Source of the DNA: an uncultured Actinomycetes bacterium
Lineage (GTDB): Bacteria; Actinomycetota; Actinomycetes; Nanopelagicales; Nanopelagicaceae
Direction: 5' to 3'
Length of the DNA stretch: 36,380 nucleotides
NCBI GenBank assembly: GCA_903863015.1
Contig: CAIPAI010000058.1
Span: 1-36,380, forward strand
The notes under the pieces are model-generated. The model searched no databases. It saw only the letters and a list, made by a program, of their open reading frames with translations, and was not told the origin of the DNA. Shown piece after piece: positions 1 to 8,055 of this stretch. Each line of letters opens with the position of its first letter. Positions within the stretch are counted from its first letter, which is position 1. The position numbers and the translations under genes were made by a program.

Positions 1-243
1 AGCTGATAGGCCGCGGGCTCATCCCTCACCGAAAAACTTTCCAAACCCGGTGATGCCACCAGGTTTCCATATGCGGTATTAGCCCCGGTTTCCCGGAGTT
101 ATCCCACAGTGAGGGGCAGATTGCCCACGTGTTACTCACCCGTTCGCCACTGATCCATTCCCGAAGGAACTTCACCGTTCGACTTGCATGTGTAAAGCAC
201 GCCGCCAGCGTTCGTCCTGAGCCAGGATCAAACTCTCCATAGA
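1..243 (-). rRNA. rrs: 16S ribosomal RNA, 5' portion (partial)
   Basis: The minus strand reads the conserved 5' end of bacterial 16S rRNA. The universal AGAGTTTGATCCTGG primer site lies at 222-236 and is followed by GACGAACGCTGGCGGCGTGC and the V1/V2 region. Numbering from the E. coli 5' end places mature base 1 near 243. The gene runs off the left edge of the window, so only about 240 bases are present. The V1/V2 sequence looks actinobacterial, but placing it below phylum level needs a database search. Transcription continues leftward toward the expected 23S and 5S genes outside the window. Confidence 0.97.
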
Positions 244-263
244 TGCTTGATCTGGCAAATGAC

Positions 264-281
264 GTAACTAGCTTTAGTTAC
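264..281 (-). other. perfect hairpin in 16S leader
   Basis: GTAACTA and TAGTTAC form a 7-base stem around a 4-base loop, about 20 bases before the mature 16S end. In rRNA leaders such stems are often part of processing or folding signals. That role is inferred from position only. Confidence 0.4.
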
Positions 282-363
282 TGTCTTTTACCAAAGGAAT
301 TTCGCCTCAAAGCACTACTTACGTAGCCCCTCGAGGACGAGGTTAATTGGCATTGACTTGTGG

Positions 364-382
364 CACACTGTTGAGTTCTCAA
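364..382 (-). promoter_or_regulatory. rRNA leader boxA/nut-like antitermination element
   Basis: The minus strand reads TTGAGAACTCAACAGTGTG, resembling the TTTGAGAACTCAA element in actinobacterial rRNA leaders that is linked to NusB/NusE antitermination. It sits about 120 bases upstream of the mature 16S end and about 55 bases downstream of the proposed -10 box, which fits a leader element. The identification rests on recalled similarity to mycobacterial leaders. Confidence 0.6.
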
Positions 383-436
383 GGTACGGATGCGCACCAG
401 TCCCGAACTTTCGCTCGTTTTTGGGGCAACTCTCCA

Positions 437-465
437 AACTTAGCCGGATGTTCATCTAGGGTCAA
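437..465 (-). promoter_or_regulatory. 16S rRNA operon promoter
   Basis: On the minus strand a -35 box TTGACC (460-465) and a -10 box TAAGTT (437-442) are separated by exactly 17 bases, typical of a housekeeping sigma-70-type promoter. Transcription would start near 430 and give a leader of roughly 190 bases before mature 16S. The -35 box is one arm of a perfect palindrome GGTCAAATTGACC at 460-472, so a DNA-binding protein could compete here. No second rRNA promoter was found in the gap. Confidence 0.6.
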
Positions 466-586
466 ATTGACCTGATTTCGCATCCAAATTTGGGGCGGTC
501 GAACGGCCATTTTGCTGTCCGTTTCTCGACTTGGTTCATACTACGAGGTTCGACCAAGAACACCTAATCGGGTGGTGTCGTACCCC

Positions 587-612
587 AAAAACCCCTTATA
601 TATAAGGATTTT
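587..612 (-). terminator. probable intrinsic terminator after tyrS
   Basis: Read on the minus strand, AAAATCCTTA-TATA-TAAGGGGTTTTT folds into an imperfect stem with a 4-base loop and ends in a run of Ts, about 45 bases past the tyrS stop. Its core CCTTATATATAAGG (594-607) is a perfect 14-base palindrome. The stem is A/T-rich and therefore weak. It could separate tyrS transcription from the rRNA promoter. Confidence 0.45.
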
Positions 613-656
613 ACAGTGAGTACCGCTTCATTCCGGAAATCGATGAAGACCTCGAA

Positions 657-1937
657 CTAGGCGATTTCTACAGCCCCGATTTCGCGCTTTCCTCGGCGCA
701 GAACCAGGAATCGATCCCCGACCAGGTCATTTAAGGTGGGCGTGAAGGCTTCATCAGTAATTTTCACGTTGTTCAGATAAGCCCCACCCTCGCGGATGGC
801 CCGCCGGGCAGCCGATTTCGAATCCACAATGCCAGTAAGGGCCATGAGATCAATAAGCGTGGGCATCTCCCCCGCCGCAATGGTCGCTCGGGGTACTTCA
901 GAGAGCGCGCCAGCCAGGGTGGCACCGTCGAGATCGCTCAACTCTGCTTGGCCGAAGAGCGCTCGTGAGGCTTGCTCTACTCGCTGATATTGGTCTGCGC
1001 CATGCACCAGGGTGGTGAGCTCACGTGCCAACGCCTTCTGGGCTTCCCTGCGTTCAGGTGCGCTCTCTACTTGGGCGGCGAGTGCGGCAATCTCTTCTTG
1101 CGAAAGGAAGGTCAAGATCTTGAGATAGGGCACCACATCACGATCATCGGTGGCGATCCAATTTTGATAGAACGCATACGGAGAAGTCATCTCCGGATCG
1201 AGCCAAATCGTTCCGCTTGCAGTTTTACCGAATTTTCCGCCATCTGCCTTGGTCATAAGCGGAACAGTAAGAGCATGCGCACTCCCCTGATCCACGCGGC
1301 GAATGAGATCGAGTCCTGCGGTGATATTTCCCCATTGATCGCTACCACCCATTTGCAAAACGCAATTGTGTCGACGATAAAGCTCAAGGTAATCAAAGGA
1401 TTGCAAGACCTGGTAAGAGAACTCAGTGTAGGAAATACCGCCGCCTTCAAGGCGCGCAGAAACAGAATCTTTTGCAAGCATTTGATTTACTGAAAAGTGT
1501 TTACCGATATCGCGCAAAAATTCGAGCGCAGAAATATCTTTGGTCCAGTCGTAATTATTGGCCACGAGTGCACCAGTAGGCGATTCATCGAAAGTAAGAA
1601 ATCGCTCGAGTTGCAGACGAATACGGGCAACCCACTGTTCAACAATCTCTTCATCATTGAGCGTGCGCTCAGAGGAGCGCCCACTTGGATCCCCTACTAG
1701 GCCCGTAGCTCCGCCCACTAATGCAATCGGGCGGTGGCCGGCCATCTGTAGGCGGCGCAGAACAAGAAGGACCACCAAATTACCTACGTGAAGGCTGGGG
1801 GCGGTGGGATCAAAGCCGATATATGCAGTGAGGGGGCCTTTATCGAAAGCCGCTACGAGCGCAGCCTCGTCAGTGCTTTGGGCAATCAACCCACGCCAAC
1901 GAAACTCATGAAAGATCTCTGCACCGCTCATACTCAC
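657..1937 (-). CDS. tyrS: tyrosyl-tRNA synthetase
   Basis: Class I aminoacyl-tRNA synthetase that charges tRNA-Tyr with tyrosine in the cytosol. The 426-residue length is normal for the bacterial TyrRS. The HIGH-type motif is visible as HVGN near residues 50-53 after YIGFDPTAPSL. The tyrosine/ATP pocket signature MGGSDQWGNI lies near residue 200, and the KMSKS-type loop appears as KFGKT near residue 235. An S4-like RNA-binding domain occupies roughly the last 70 residues (SAARRAIREGGAYLNN). The start is GTG at 1937, preceded by GGAG with a 5-base spacer; an ATG two codons later is the alternative. It follows argH by 38 bases, so it may be the last gene of the arginine operon transcript or have its own promoter. 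A weak terminator follows it. Confidence 0.97.
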   Translation of the reverse strand: MSMSGAEIFHEFRWRGLIAQSTDEAALVAAFDKGPLTAYIGFDPTAPSLHVGNLVVLLVLRRLQMAGHRPIALVGGATGLVGDPSGRSSERTLNDEEIVEQWVARIRLQLERFLTFDESPTGALVANNYDWTKDISALEFLRDIGKHFSVNQMLAKDSVSARLEGGGISYTEFSYQVLQSFDYLELYRRHNCVLQMGGSDQWGNITAGLDLIRRVDQGSAHALTVPLMTKADGGKFGKTASGTIWLDPEMTSPYAFYQNWIATDDRDVVPYLKILTFLSQEEIAALAAQVESAPERREAQKALARELTTLVHGADQYQRVEQASRALFGQAELSDLDGATLAGALSEVPRATIAAGEMPTLIDLMALTGIVDSKSAARRAIREGGAYLNNVKITDEAFTPTLNDLVGDRFLVLRRGKREIGAVEIA

Positions 1938-1975
1938 TATTGCTCCATTCTTTCGCCCGATTCTACGGGGTGAGA

Positions 1976-3397
1976 TCAGAGTGAGGCGGCGAGTTTTGAC
2001 TCTGCCCAGGCACGAGTCCTGGAAGTTTCGCTCTTAAGAGCTGCAATCTGCACGGAAACTGCAGCAGGAGCTGTCCCACCAAAGCGCGATCGACCGGCGA
2101 TCGCTCCGTCGACTCGCAATACCAGCCGAACCTCAGGGGTGAGCATGGGATGAATCTCCACCAACTGCGCATCGGAGAGTTCATCTAAATCAATCCCTAA
2201 AACTTCGCATTGGCGCACGCATGCACCAGCAACTTCGTGAGCACTGCGGAAGGGCATACCGCGCACCACGAGCCAGTCAGCTACTTCGGTGGCTAACGAA
2301 TAACCCGTAGGAGCAGACGCTGCAATCACTTCTACATTAAAGGTACTTGTGTGCACCATTCCCGTGATCGCGGGAAGTAGCACCGTCAAAGTGTCGAGCG
2401 AATCGAAGAGTGGTTCTTTATCCTCTTGAAGGTCACGGTTATAGGCAAATGGGAGGCCTTTAAGCATCGTAAGAATGCTGACCATATTTCCGATCAGACG
2501 ACCACTTTTACCGCGAGCCAATTCGGCAACATCAGGATTCTTCTTTTGCGGCATGATGCTGGAACCAGTCGAGTATGCGTCTGAGAGATTGACCCAGCCG
2601 AATTCTTTAGAGGCGTATAGACACCACTCTTCACCGATGCGTGAAAGGTGAACACCTATTAAGGCAAAGATAAACGCTGCCTCAGCTGCAAAATCGCGAT
2701 CACTCACGGCATCGATTGAATTGGCAATGGCATCCGTAAAGCCAAGTTCAAGTGCGCTCCGCTTCGGATCCAGTTCAAGAGCGGACCCAGCAAGCGCTCC
2801 TGCCCCGAGGGGTGAGTAAGCAGCTCTCTTATCCCAATCCTGAAGTCGATCTATATCGCGAAGCAGCGCATGGGCGTGCTTTGCAATCTCATGCCCGAGA
2901 GAGACCGGCTGCGCATGTTGCAGGTGTGTGAAACCGGGCGCCGTAGCGTGCATATGCTTCTCCGCTTGAACGATGAACGCATCGGCCAGAGTAGAAAGTT
3001 GCAGTACGACGTGCGCTGCAGCATCGCGTAGGAAGAGTCGGAAATCCGTCGCCACTTGATCGTTACGCGACCTACCGGCGCGCAATTTGCCGCCCACTTC
3101 ACCGAGGCGTTCCACCAAGAGTCGCTCAAGGGCGCCGTGCACATCTTCGTCGGATGATTGTGGAAGAAGCACGCCGTCGTGAAATTGCGTGATCATTAAA
3201 TTTAACTCAGCAACGATGCTTTTTGATTCTGCCGGTGAGAGCAAACCAGCACTCTCCAGAATATGCGCATGCGCGATAGATCCGCGCAGGTCATATGGTG
3301 CAAGACGCCAATCAAAATGCACGCTGCGCGAAAGAGCCTCCATTGCATCGGATACAGATTCATTGAATCTGCCGCCCCAAAGTTTTCCGTGGCTCAT
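1976..3397 (-). CDS. argH: argininosuccinate lyase
   Basis: Catalyses the last step of arginine synthesis, argininosuccinate to arginine plus fumarate. The 473-residue protein starts [11 protein letters not shown], typical of ArgH, and carries the fumarase/aspartase superfamily signature [12 protein letters not shown] near residue 280. The conserved [12 protein letters not shown] segment is near residue 110 and THLQHAQP near residue 160. The ATG at 3397 overlaps the argR stop by 4 bases (ATGA) and has a good AAGGAG site, so it is translationally coupled to argR. argG, whose product makes the ArgH substrate and which usually sits between argR and argH in actinobacteria, is absent here. Confidence 0.97.
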   Translation of the reverse strand: MSHGKLWGGRFNESVSDAMEALSRSVHFDWRLAPYDLRGSIAHAHILESAGLLSPAESKSIVAELNLMITQFHDGVLLPQSSDEDVHGALERLLVERLGEVGGKLRAGRSRNDQVATDFRLFLRDAAAHVVLQLSTLADAFIVQAEKHMHATAPGFTHLQHAQPVSLGHEIAKHAHALLRDIDRLQDWDKRAAYSPLGAGALAGSALELDPKRSALELGFTDAIANSIDAVSDRDFAAEAAFIFALIGVHLSRIGEEWCLYASKEFGWVNLSDAYSTGSSIMPQKKNPDVAELARGKSGRLIGNMVSILTMLKGLPFAYNRDLQEDKEPLFDSLDTLTVLLPAITGMVHTSTFNVEVIAASAPTGYSLATEVADWLVVRGMPFRSAHEVAGACVRQCEVLGIDLDELSDAQLVEIHPMLTPEVRLVLRVDGAIAGRSRFGGTAPAAVSVQIAALKSETSRTRAWAESKLAASL

Positions 3398-3918
3398 ACC
3401 GCGCTCCTTTCATTCATAAAGACACCTTCGGCCAAACGAAGTAGCGCATCCTTTAGTGGAGTCGCGTCAGCACGCTTGGAAATCACCAGCACCGTGTCGT
3501 CGCCGGCTACTGTGCCGAGAATTTCAGTAAGTTGATGACCCGGTGGAACTTCTACTCTATCGAGTGCGCCAGCGAGCAGATGCGCGCCACCCGGAGGTGT
3601 TCTAAGAACGATTAAGTTAACGGAAACTTCGGCAGAGATGAGCAATTCATTGGCAATGCGCGAAAGACGCGTCACTGGGTCCTCATAGCGCGAGGCATCA
3701 ACACTTGGTAGGCCAATCGCGTAAGTGAGTCGACCGTCTGCCGACCTCATCTTCACAGCGCCAATTTCATCGAGGTCGCGACTCACAGTGGCTTGGGTTA
3801 CGTCAAAACCTTCCGCATTCAACTGCTCCACAAGAGCGCTTTGTGAGTGCACTTCACCCGTGATGACAAGTCTCTCGATTCTTGCCCGTCGCGAAGTTTT
3901 GGTGTGGGGAATACTCAT
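3394..3918 (-). CDS. argR: arginine repressor
   Basis: Arginine-responsive hexameric transcription regulator of the ArgR/AhrC family, 174 residues. The N-terminal half (about residues 8-75) is the winged-helix DNA-binding domain, with [15 protein letters not shown] as the recognition region. The C-terminal half carries [13 protein letters not shown], the core and arginine-binding segment whose paired Asp residues contact arginine in this family. It sits inside the operon it probably controls, with 4-base overlaps on both sides (argD and argH). Its likely target is the inverted repeat before argC at 8021-8055. Regulation by arginine is family knowledge and is not shown by this sequence alone. 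Confidence 0.95.
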   Translation of the reverse strand: MSIPHTKTSRRARIERLVITGEVHSQSALVEQLNAEGFDVTQATVSRDLDEIGAVKMRSADGRLTYAIGLPSVDASRYEDPVTRLSRIANELLISAEVSVNLIVLRTPPGGAHLLAGALDRVEVPPGHQLTEILGTVAGDDTVLVISKRADATPLKDALLRLAEGVFMNERSAV

Positions 3919-5060
3919 GACGTTACCTTTCTGATCGCCTTTTCAAAGAGCGAAGAAAATTCAGATATCTCAGTTTCCGTAACGATGTAAGGAGGAGCCA
4001 GTCTTATCGTGTGCGGCCCCGCCGCATTCACCAATACCCCGAGACTCTGTAGTTCCTTAACTAGCGCAGGGGCATCTGCTAGATCTATTCCAATCCAAAG
4101 GCCGCTTCCGCGAATTGCGCGAACTCCCTCGATGGCGCCGAGAGCGTCTATAAGCACTCCCCCAAGCCGTGCGTTCGATGCAAGCATCTCGCTAGATTCG
4201 ATAACGGCAATAGTGGCCAATGCGGCAGCGCAAGAAGTGGGGTTTCCACCGAAAGTGGAGCCGTGCGAACCAGGTGTGAAGAGTTGTGCTGCTGGCGTCA
4301 CTGCGATCGTTGCACCAAGCGGTAGTCCGCCGCCGAGACCTTTGGCTACGGTGACAATATCTGGAGTGATTCCTTCATGCTGATAGCTAAACCACTTACC
4401 GGTGCGGCCCATACCGCCCTGTACTTCATCGCATGCGAGCAAAGCTCCGAAGCGCGTAGTGAGAGTTCGCAGCGCCGACAAGTACCCGACGGGCGGCAGG
4501 ATGACGCCCGCCTCACCCTGGACTGCTTCAACGATCACCATAGCTACATCACCACTCGATAGCGCTGCTTCCATCGCGACTAGGTCTCCAAATGGAACGT
4601 GCATGACACCAGGCACCAGAGGCTCAAAAGGAGCGCGTTTTGTGGGTTGTCCGGTGAGGGAGAGCGCCCCCATGGTCCTGCCGTGAAAGGCACCATCAGT
4701 TGCAATGATGCGACTCTTACCAGTGAGTCTTGAGATCTTGATAGCCGCCTCGTTTGCCTCTGCCCCGCTGTTACAAAAGAAGACGCGTCCACCACCGGTC
4801 ATGTGTGAAAGTTTCGCCGCCAACTGAAGCGCTGTCGGATGCGCGTAGAGATTGCTGACGTGACTTAGTGTTGAAATCTGCTTCGTGACGGCCGAAATTA
4901 CTTGAGGATGCGCGTGGCCTAAAAGGCTAGTTGCTATCCCACCTAAGAAATCTAAGTATCTCTTTCCATTCGAATCGAAAAGATACATACCTTCTCCGCG
5001 AACAAGTTCAAGTGATGGAGTCCCATAGTTGTCGAGCATGACTTCATTCCACTGCGTCAT
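3915..5060 (-). CDS. argD: acetylornithine aminotransferase
   Basis: Class III PLP-dependent aminotransferase converting N-acetylglutamate semialdehyde to N-acetylornithine with glutamate as amino donor. The protein has 381 residues, about the usual length. Visible signatures are FCNSGAEANEAAIKI near residue 95, the DEVQGGMGRTG aspartate region near residue 215, and the PLP-lysine segment TVAKGLGGGLPLGA near residue 240. It overlaps argB upstream and argR downstream by 4 bases each. ArgD enzymes often also act as succinyldiaminopimelate aminotransferase in lysine synthesis, which cannot be judged here. Confidence 0.96.
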   Translation of the reverse strand: MTQWNEVMLDNYGTPSLELVRGEGMYLFDSNGKRYLDFLGGIATSLLGHAHPQVISAVTKQISTLSHVSNLYAHPTALQLAAKLSHMTGGGRVFFCNSGAEANEAAIKISRLTGKSRIIATDGAFHGRTMGALSLTGQPTKRAPFEPLVPGVMHVPFGDLVAMEAALSSGDVAMVIVEAVQGEAGVILPPVGYLSALRTLTTRFGALLACDEVQGGMGRTGKWFSYQHEGITPDIVTVAKGLGGGLPLGATIAVTPAAQLFTPGSHGSTFGGNPTSCAAALATIAVIESSEMLASNARLGGVLIDALGAIEGVRAIRGSGLWIGIDLADAPALVKELQSLGVLVNAAGPHTIRLAPPYIVTETEISEFSSLFEKAIRKVTS

Positions 5061-5842
5061 GAGATCACCGTTCCAGCTTGCCCCGAGAGTGCTAGATGAA
5101 TAATTCCAGGCGTACGTCCATCGACGATTCGCACCTCTCGTACGCCCGCGTTGATGGCATTGAGTGCCGCCTCGATCTTTGGCACCATGCCTTCAGAGAG
5201 GGTTGGTAACAACTCTTTGGCAGCCGCGGCAGAGATAGATGAAACAAATGAATCCTGATCAGGCCAATTTGTGTAGAGGCCAGAGACATCGGTGAGCATG
5301 ATGAGTGAAGATGCATTGAGAGCGCCGGCAAGCGTCCCAGCAGCAGTGTCAGCATTTACATTCAACACTTGCCCAGACGCATCACTTGCGTAAGAAGAGA
5401 CAACCGGAATGAATCCATCCGCGATAAGCGTATGAATGATCTTGGTGTTTACCGAAACAACATCACCGACCAAGCCAATATCGGTGGGCTCTCCGTCGAT
5501 CTGAACCGTGCGCTTGGCAGCCAGAAAGAGACCACCGTCATCGCCACCCAACCCAGCCGCAGCGCCACCTGCCGAGTTAATTAATGCAACCACTTCACTG
5601 CGTACCTCTCCCGCAAGTACGGTGCGTACCACCTGAGCAACTTCAGGAGTCGTGACGCGATATCCGCCACGAAACTCGCCCTCGAGTCCAAGTCGCTTCA
5701 GCATTGATGAGATTTGTGGTCCGCCGCCATGGACCACCACAGGGGATAAGCCTTCGTGCTTGAGGGCCACTACCTCGGCTGCGAAGGAGTGCTTTAACGC
5801 GGAATCGGTCATGGCGTTACCGCCATATTTGATAACGATCAT
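5057..5842 (-). CDS. argB: acetylglutamate kinase, short form
   Basis: Phosphorylates N-acetylglutamate, the second step of arginine synthesis. The amino acid kinase fold is clear: KYGGNAM at residues 5-11, VVHGGGPQI near residue 40, and a C-terminal segment with GMVPKIEAALNAI. At 261 residues it is E. coli-like in length. It begins directly at MIVIKYGG and so lacks the roughly 25-40-residue N-terminal helix of arginine-inhibited hexameric enzymes. The ATG overlaps the argJ stop by 4 bases, and an earlier start would extend deep into argJ, so the short form looks genuine. Loss of arginine feedback inhibition is therefore possible but unproven. Confidence 0.95.
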   Translation of the reverse strand: MIVIKYGGNAMTDSALKHSFAAEVVALKHEGLSPVVVHGGGPQISSMLKRLGLEGEFRGGYRVTTPEVAQVVRTVLAGEVRSEVVALINSAGGAAAGLGGDDGGLFLAAKRTVQIDGEPTDIGLVGDVVSVNTKIIHTLIADGFIPVVSSYASDASGQVLNVNADTAAGTLAGALNASSLIMLTDVSGLYTNWPDQDSFVSSISAAAAKELLPTLSEGMVPKIEAALNAINAGVREVRIVDGRTPGIIHLALSGQAGTVIS

Positions 5843-6990
5843 GAGGAGTAGGCCGAGTTCTCGTGCACATACTCCGCAGTCAAATCATTCGTCATGATCG
5901 TCGCGCTCTCAGATCCAGCCCGTAGGTCAATAACAATTTCGATTTTACGTCCGGAGAGGTCAACCAAAGTACGGTCATCCCCAATGCCACCATCGCGACA
6001 AATAGTGACGCCGTTCATTGATACATCGATACGATCAGGGTCAAAGAGCGCAGAGGTCGTTCCCACCGCAGCAAGCACTCTCCCCCAATTGGGATCTTCA
6101 CCATGCAATGCGCATTTCAAAAGGTTATTGCGAGCACATGCGCGCCCGACCTCTTCGGCATCTGCCACTGATGAAGCATGAATTGTCGTGATGAAGACTT
6201 CCTTGGAGACTCCTTCGGCGTCTGATTGCAATTGCAGCGCCAAGCTCATCGTAACTTCGGATAGAGCTCTAGTGAATTCCGCCAAATCGGGCGCCACCCC
6301 CGATGCACCTGATGCCATTAACAAAACGGTGTCGTTAGTGGACTGACATCCGTCGGAGTCCAAACGATTGAATGAGGTGTTGCACGCATCTTGCAATGCC
6401 ATATCAAGTTGGGTGGTGTCGAGCAGAGCATCAGTGGTAATTACTACCAACATTGTGGCCAAAGAAGGCGCAAGCATCCCGGCACCTTTAGCCATCCCAC
6501 CAATACGGACCTCACCGAATTCCGAAGTTGCCATCTTGGGCTTGGTATCCGTCGTCATGATGGCTAAAGCAGCATTCGGGCCTCCCTCAGCGGCTAGCTC
6601 CGCCACCGCGTCTGCAGCGCCAGCTAGCAAGAGATCCATAGGGAGGCGTTCACCAATGAGACCTGTGCTGCACACAACGAGATCTGATGCTGAAACACCG
6701 AGCGCTTCGGCAACAAACTCTGCACTTCGGTGAGTGTCGAGAAAACCAGCACTCCCTGTGCATGCGTTTGCGCCACCGGAATTGAGTAATACAGCATCGA
6801 CACGACCGTCGACGATGACTTGCTCACTCCATTTTACGGGGGCAGCTTTTACGCGGTTTGAGGTGAACTGAGCCGCTGCCGCGAAGACGGGGCCAAGGTT
6901 GTGCACGATGGCAACATCTCTATTACCGCTCTTCTTGAGTCCGGCCGCCACCCCTGCGGCTCGAAAACCTCTCGCAAAAGTGACGCTCAT
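5839..6990 (-). CDS. argJ: glutamate N-acetyltransferase / amino-acid acetyltransferase
   Basis: ArgJ moves the acetyl group from N-acetylornithine to glutamate and so recycles it in the cyclic arginine pathway. Bifunctional members can also acetylate glutamate from acetyl-CoA. The precursor has 383 residues and contains the self-cleavage region KGAGMLAPSLATMLV near residue 170. The Thr in LATML is the residue that becomes the N-terminal nucleophile of the beta chain after autoproteolysis. Other recognisable parts are NSGGANACTG near residue 70 and GEDPNWGRVLAA near residue 300. It overlaps argC and argB by 4 bases each. Whether it is mono- or bifunctional cannot be read from the sequence. 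Confidence 0.96.
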   Translation of the reverse strand: MSVTFARGFRAAGVAAGLKKSGNRDVAIVHNLGPVFAAAAQFTSNRVKAAPVKWSEQVIVDGRVDAVLLNSGGANACTGSAGFLDTHRSAEFVAEALGVSASDLVVCSTGLIGERLPMDLLLAGAADAVAELAAEGGPNAALAIMTTDTKPKMATSEFGEVRIGGMAKGAGMLAPSLATMLVVITTDALLDTTQLDMALQDACNTSFNRLDSDGCQSTNDTVLLMASGASGVAPDLAEFTRALSEVTMSLALQLQSDAEGVSKEVFITTIHASSVADAEEVGRACARNNLLKCALHGEDPNWGRVLAAVGTTSALFDPDRIDVSMNGVTICRDGGIGDDRTLVDLSGRKIEIVIDLRAGSESATIMTNDLTAEYVHENSAYSS

Positions 6991-8012
6991 GGTGCGATAC
7001 CTTGGCCTTTCAAGCCGCTATCTTCGGCAAACCCACACATAATGTTCGCATTTTGAATTGCTTGTCCGGCTGCGCCCTTTACCAAATTATCTAAAGCAAC
7101 AGTGATCACTGCATGGCCGACACGTACATCTGATTCGATTGCGATGTGCACATTGTTCGATCCATAAACAGAAGATGTGGCTGGTTGCCCATCGACCATG
7201 TGAATAAATAATTCTTCTGCGTACATGCGATCAAAGGCCGATCGCAGAGTGTCCACGTGATGTTTTCCGTTCATTCGTACTGTGATAGCCGCCAAAATTC
7301 CGCGTGACATGGGCGCCAAGAGCGGCGTAAAAGTCAGCGATACCTTTTTGCCAGAGACGTGCGCGAGAGTCTGTTCGATTTCAGGTGTGTGTTGATGGAC
7401 GCCACCTACCTTGTAAGCCGACATTGATCCCATGACTTCGCTACCCAACAGATTTACTTTGGCAGAGCGACCAGCACCAGAAGTTCCTGATGCGGCCACG
7501 ACCACAATTCCTTCAGGGTGCACAAGTTCGGCGCTTAAAAGGGGGGCAATTCCAAGAGTGATTGCAGTTGCATAACATCCAGGATTGGCAATGCGCGTAC
7601 TTTCCTTAATGCGCGCGCGTGCATCGGGCATCTCTGGAAGACCATACGTCCACGTACCTGCGTGTTCGCCCCCATAGAACTCTTTCCAGGCACTTGCATT
7701 CGCAAGACGAAAATCAGCGCCGAGATCTACTACCTTCGAAATGCCAGAGTGGGCGCTCACCAACGCAGCGGACGCACCATGCGGGAGCGCTGTGAAGAGA
7801 ATGTCGCATTCACCTAAAGCTGGATCTTCGGCGGCCACGAAACGCTTACCCGCATAGCGGTGAAGGCCCGGATGGAGGGTCGTGATCTGCTCTCCAGCGT
7901 TGCTTGAGGCGGCCGCGAGGCCCACCTCGATCTCTGGATGATCTGCAAGTAACCGGAGCAACTCCCCACCGGCATAACCGCTGGCACCTGCGATATTGGC
8001 CCTCATTTTCAT
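6987..8012 (-). CDS. argC: N-acetyl-gamma-glutamyl-phosphate reductase
   Basis: NADPH-dependent reductase making N-acetylglutamate semialdehyde, the third step of arginine synthesis. The Rossmann start IAGASGYAGGELLRLL is at residues 7-22, and the catalytic cysteine is in NPGCYATA near residue 143. The 341-residue length is normal. It is the first gene of argC-J-B-D-R-H. Two in-frame ATGs (8012 and 8006) are possible starts and neither has a strong ribosome site. A TAGAAT box ends only a few bases upstream, so the message may be leaderless. The palindromic ArgR-like operator lies directly upstream. Confidence 0.96.
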   Translation of the reverse strand: MKMRANIAGASGYAGGELLRLLADHPEIEVGLAAASSNAGEQITTLHPGLHRYAGKRFVAAEDPALGECDILFTALPHGASAALVSAHSGISKVVDLGADFRLANASAWKEFYGGEHAGTWTYGLPEMPDARARIKESTRIANPGCYATAITLGIAPLLSAELVHPEGIVVVAASGTSGAGRSAKVNLLGSEVMGSMSAYKVGGVHQHTPEIEQTLAHVSGKKVSLTFTPLLAPMSRGILAAITVRMNGKHHVDTLRSAFDRMYAEELFIHMVDGQPATSSVYGSNNVHIAIESDVRVGHAVITVALDNLVKGAAGQAIQNANIMCGFAEDSGLKGQGIAP

Positions 8013-8020
8013 GAGGCCAT

Positions 8021-8055
8021 TCTACATGATTATGCAGACAGATGCATAATAATAA
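8021..8055 (-). promoter_or_regulatory. ArgR-type operator (ARG boxes) and argC promoter region
   Basis: A perfect inverted repeat ATTATGCA-N6-TGCATAAT spans 8029-8050. It is flanked by degenerate half-sites, so the stretch reads as two adjacent ARG-box-like elements (ACATGATTATGCA and TGCATAATAATAAC). ArgR family operators have TGMATwwwwATKCA-type symmetry, which these approximate. The element fills the 43-base gap between pheT and argC. A candidate -10 box TAGAAT (minus strand, 8018-8023) abuts it. Binding by the ArgR encoded in this operon is inferred. Confidence 0.6.

Larger units (their letters stand above)
244..656 (-). promoter_or_regulatory. rRNA operon leader and promoter region
   Basis: This 413-base gap between tyrS and 16S has no convincing gene. 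It holds four separate elements: an rRNA promoter at 437-465, an antitermination-like box at 364-382, a short perfect hairpin at 264-281 close to the mature 16S end, and a terminator-like hairpin at 587-612 after tyrS. A 6-base inverted repeat CTTGGT/ACCAAG (530-535 and 553-558) and the palindrome CCAAATTTGG (484-493) lie upstream of the promoter and are unexplained. Confidence 0.8.

Noticed and set aside
972-1493. Plus-strand frame of 173 residues opposite tyrS
   Set aside because: It lies wholly antisense to a clear tyrS gene and shows no domain, ribosome site or family resemblance.
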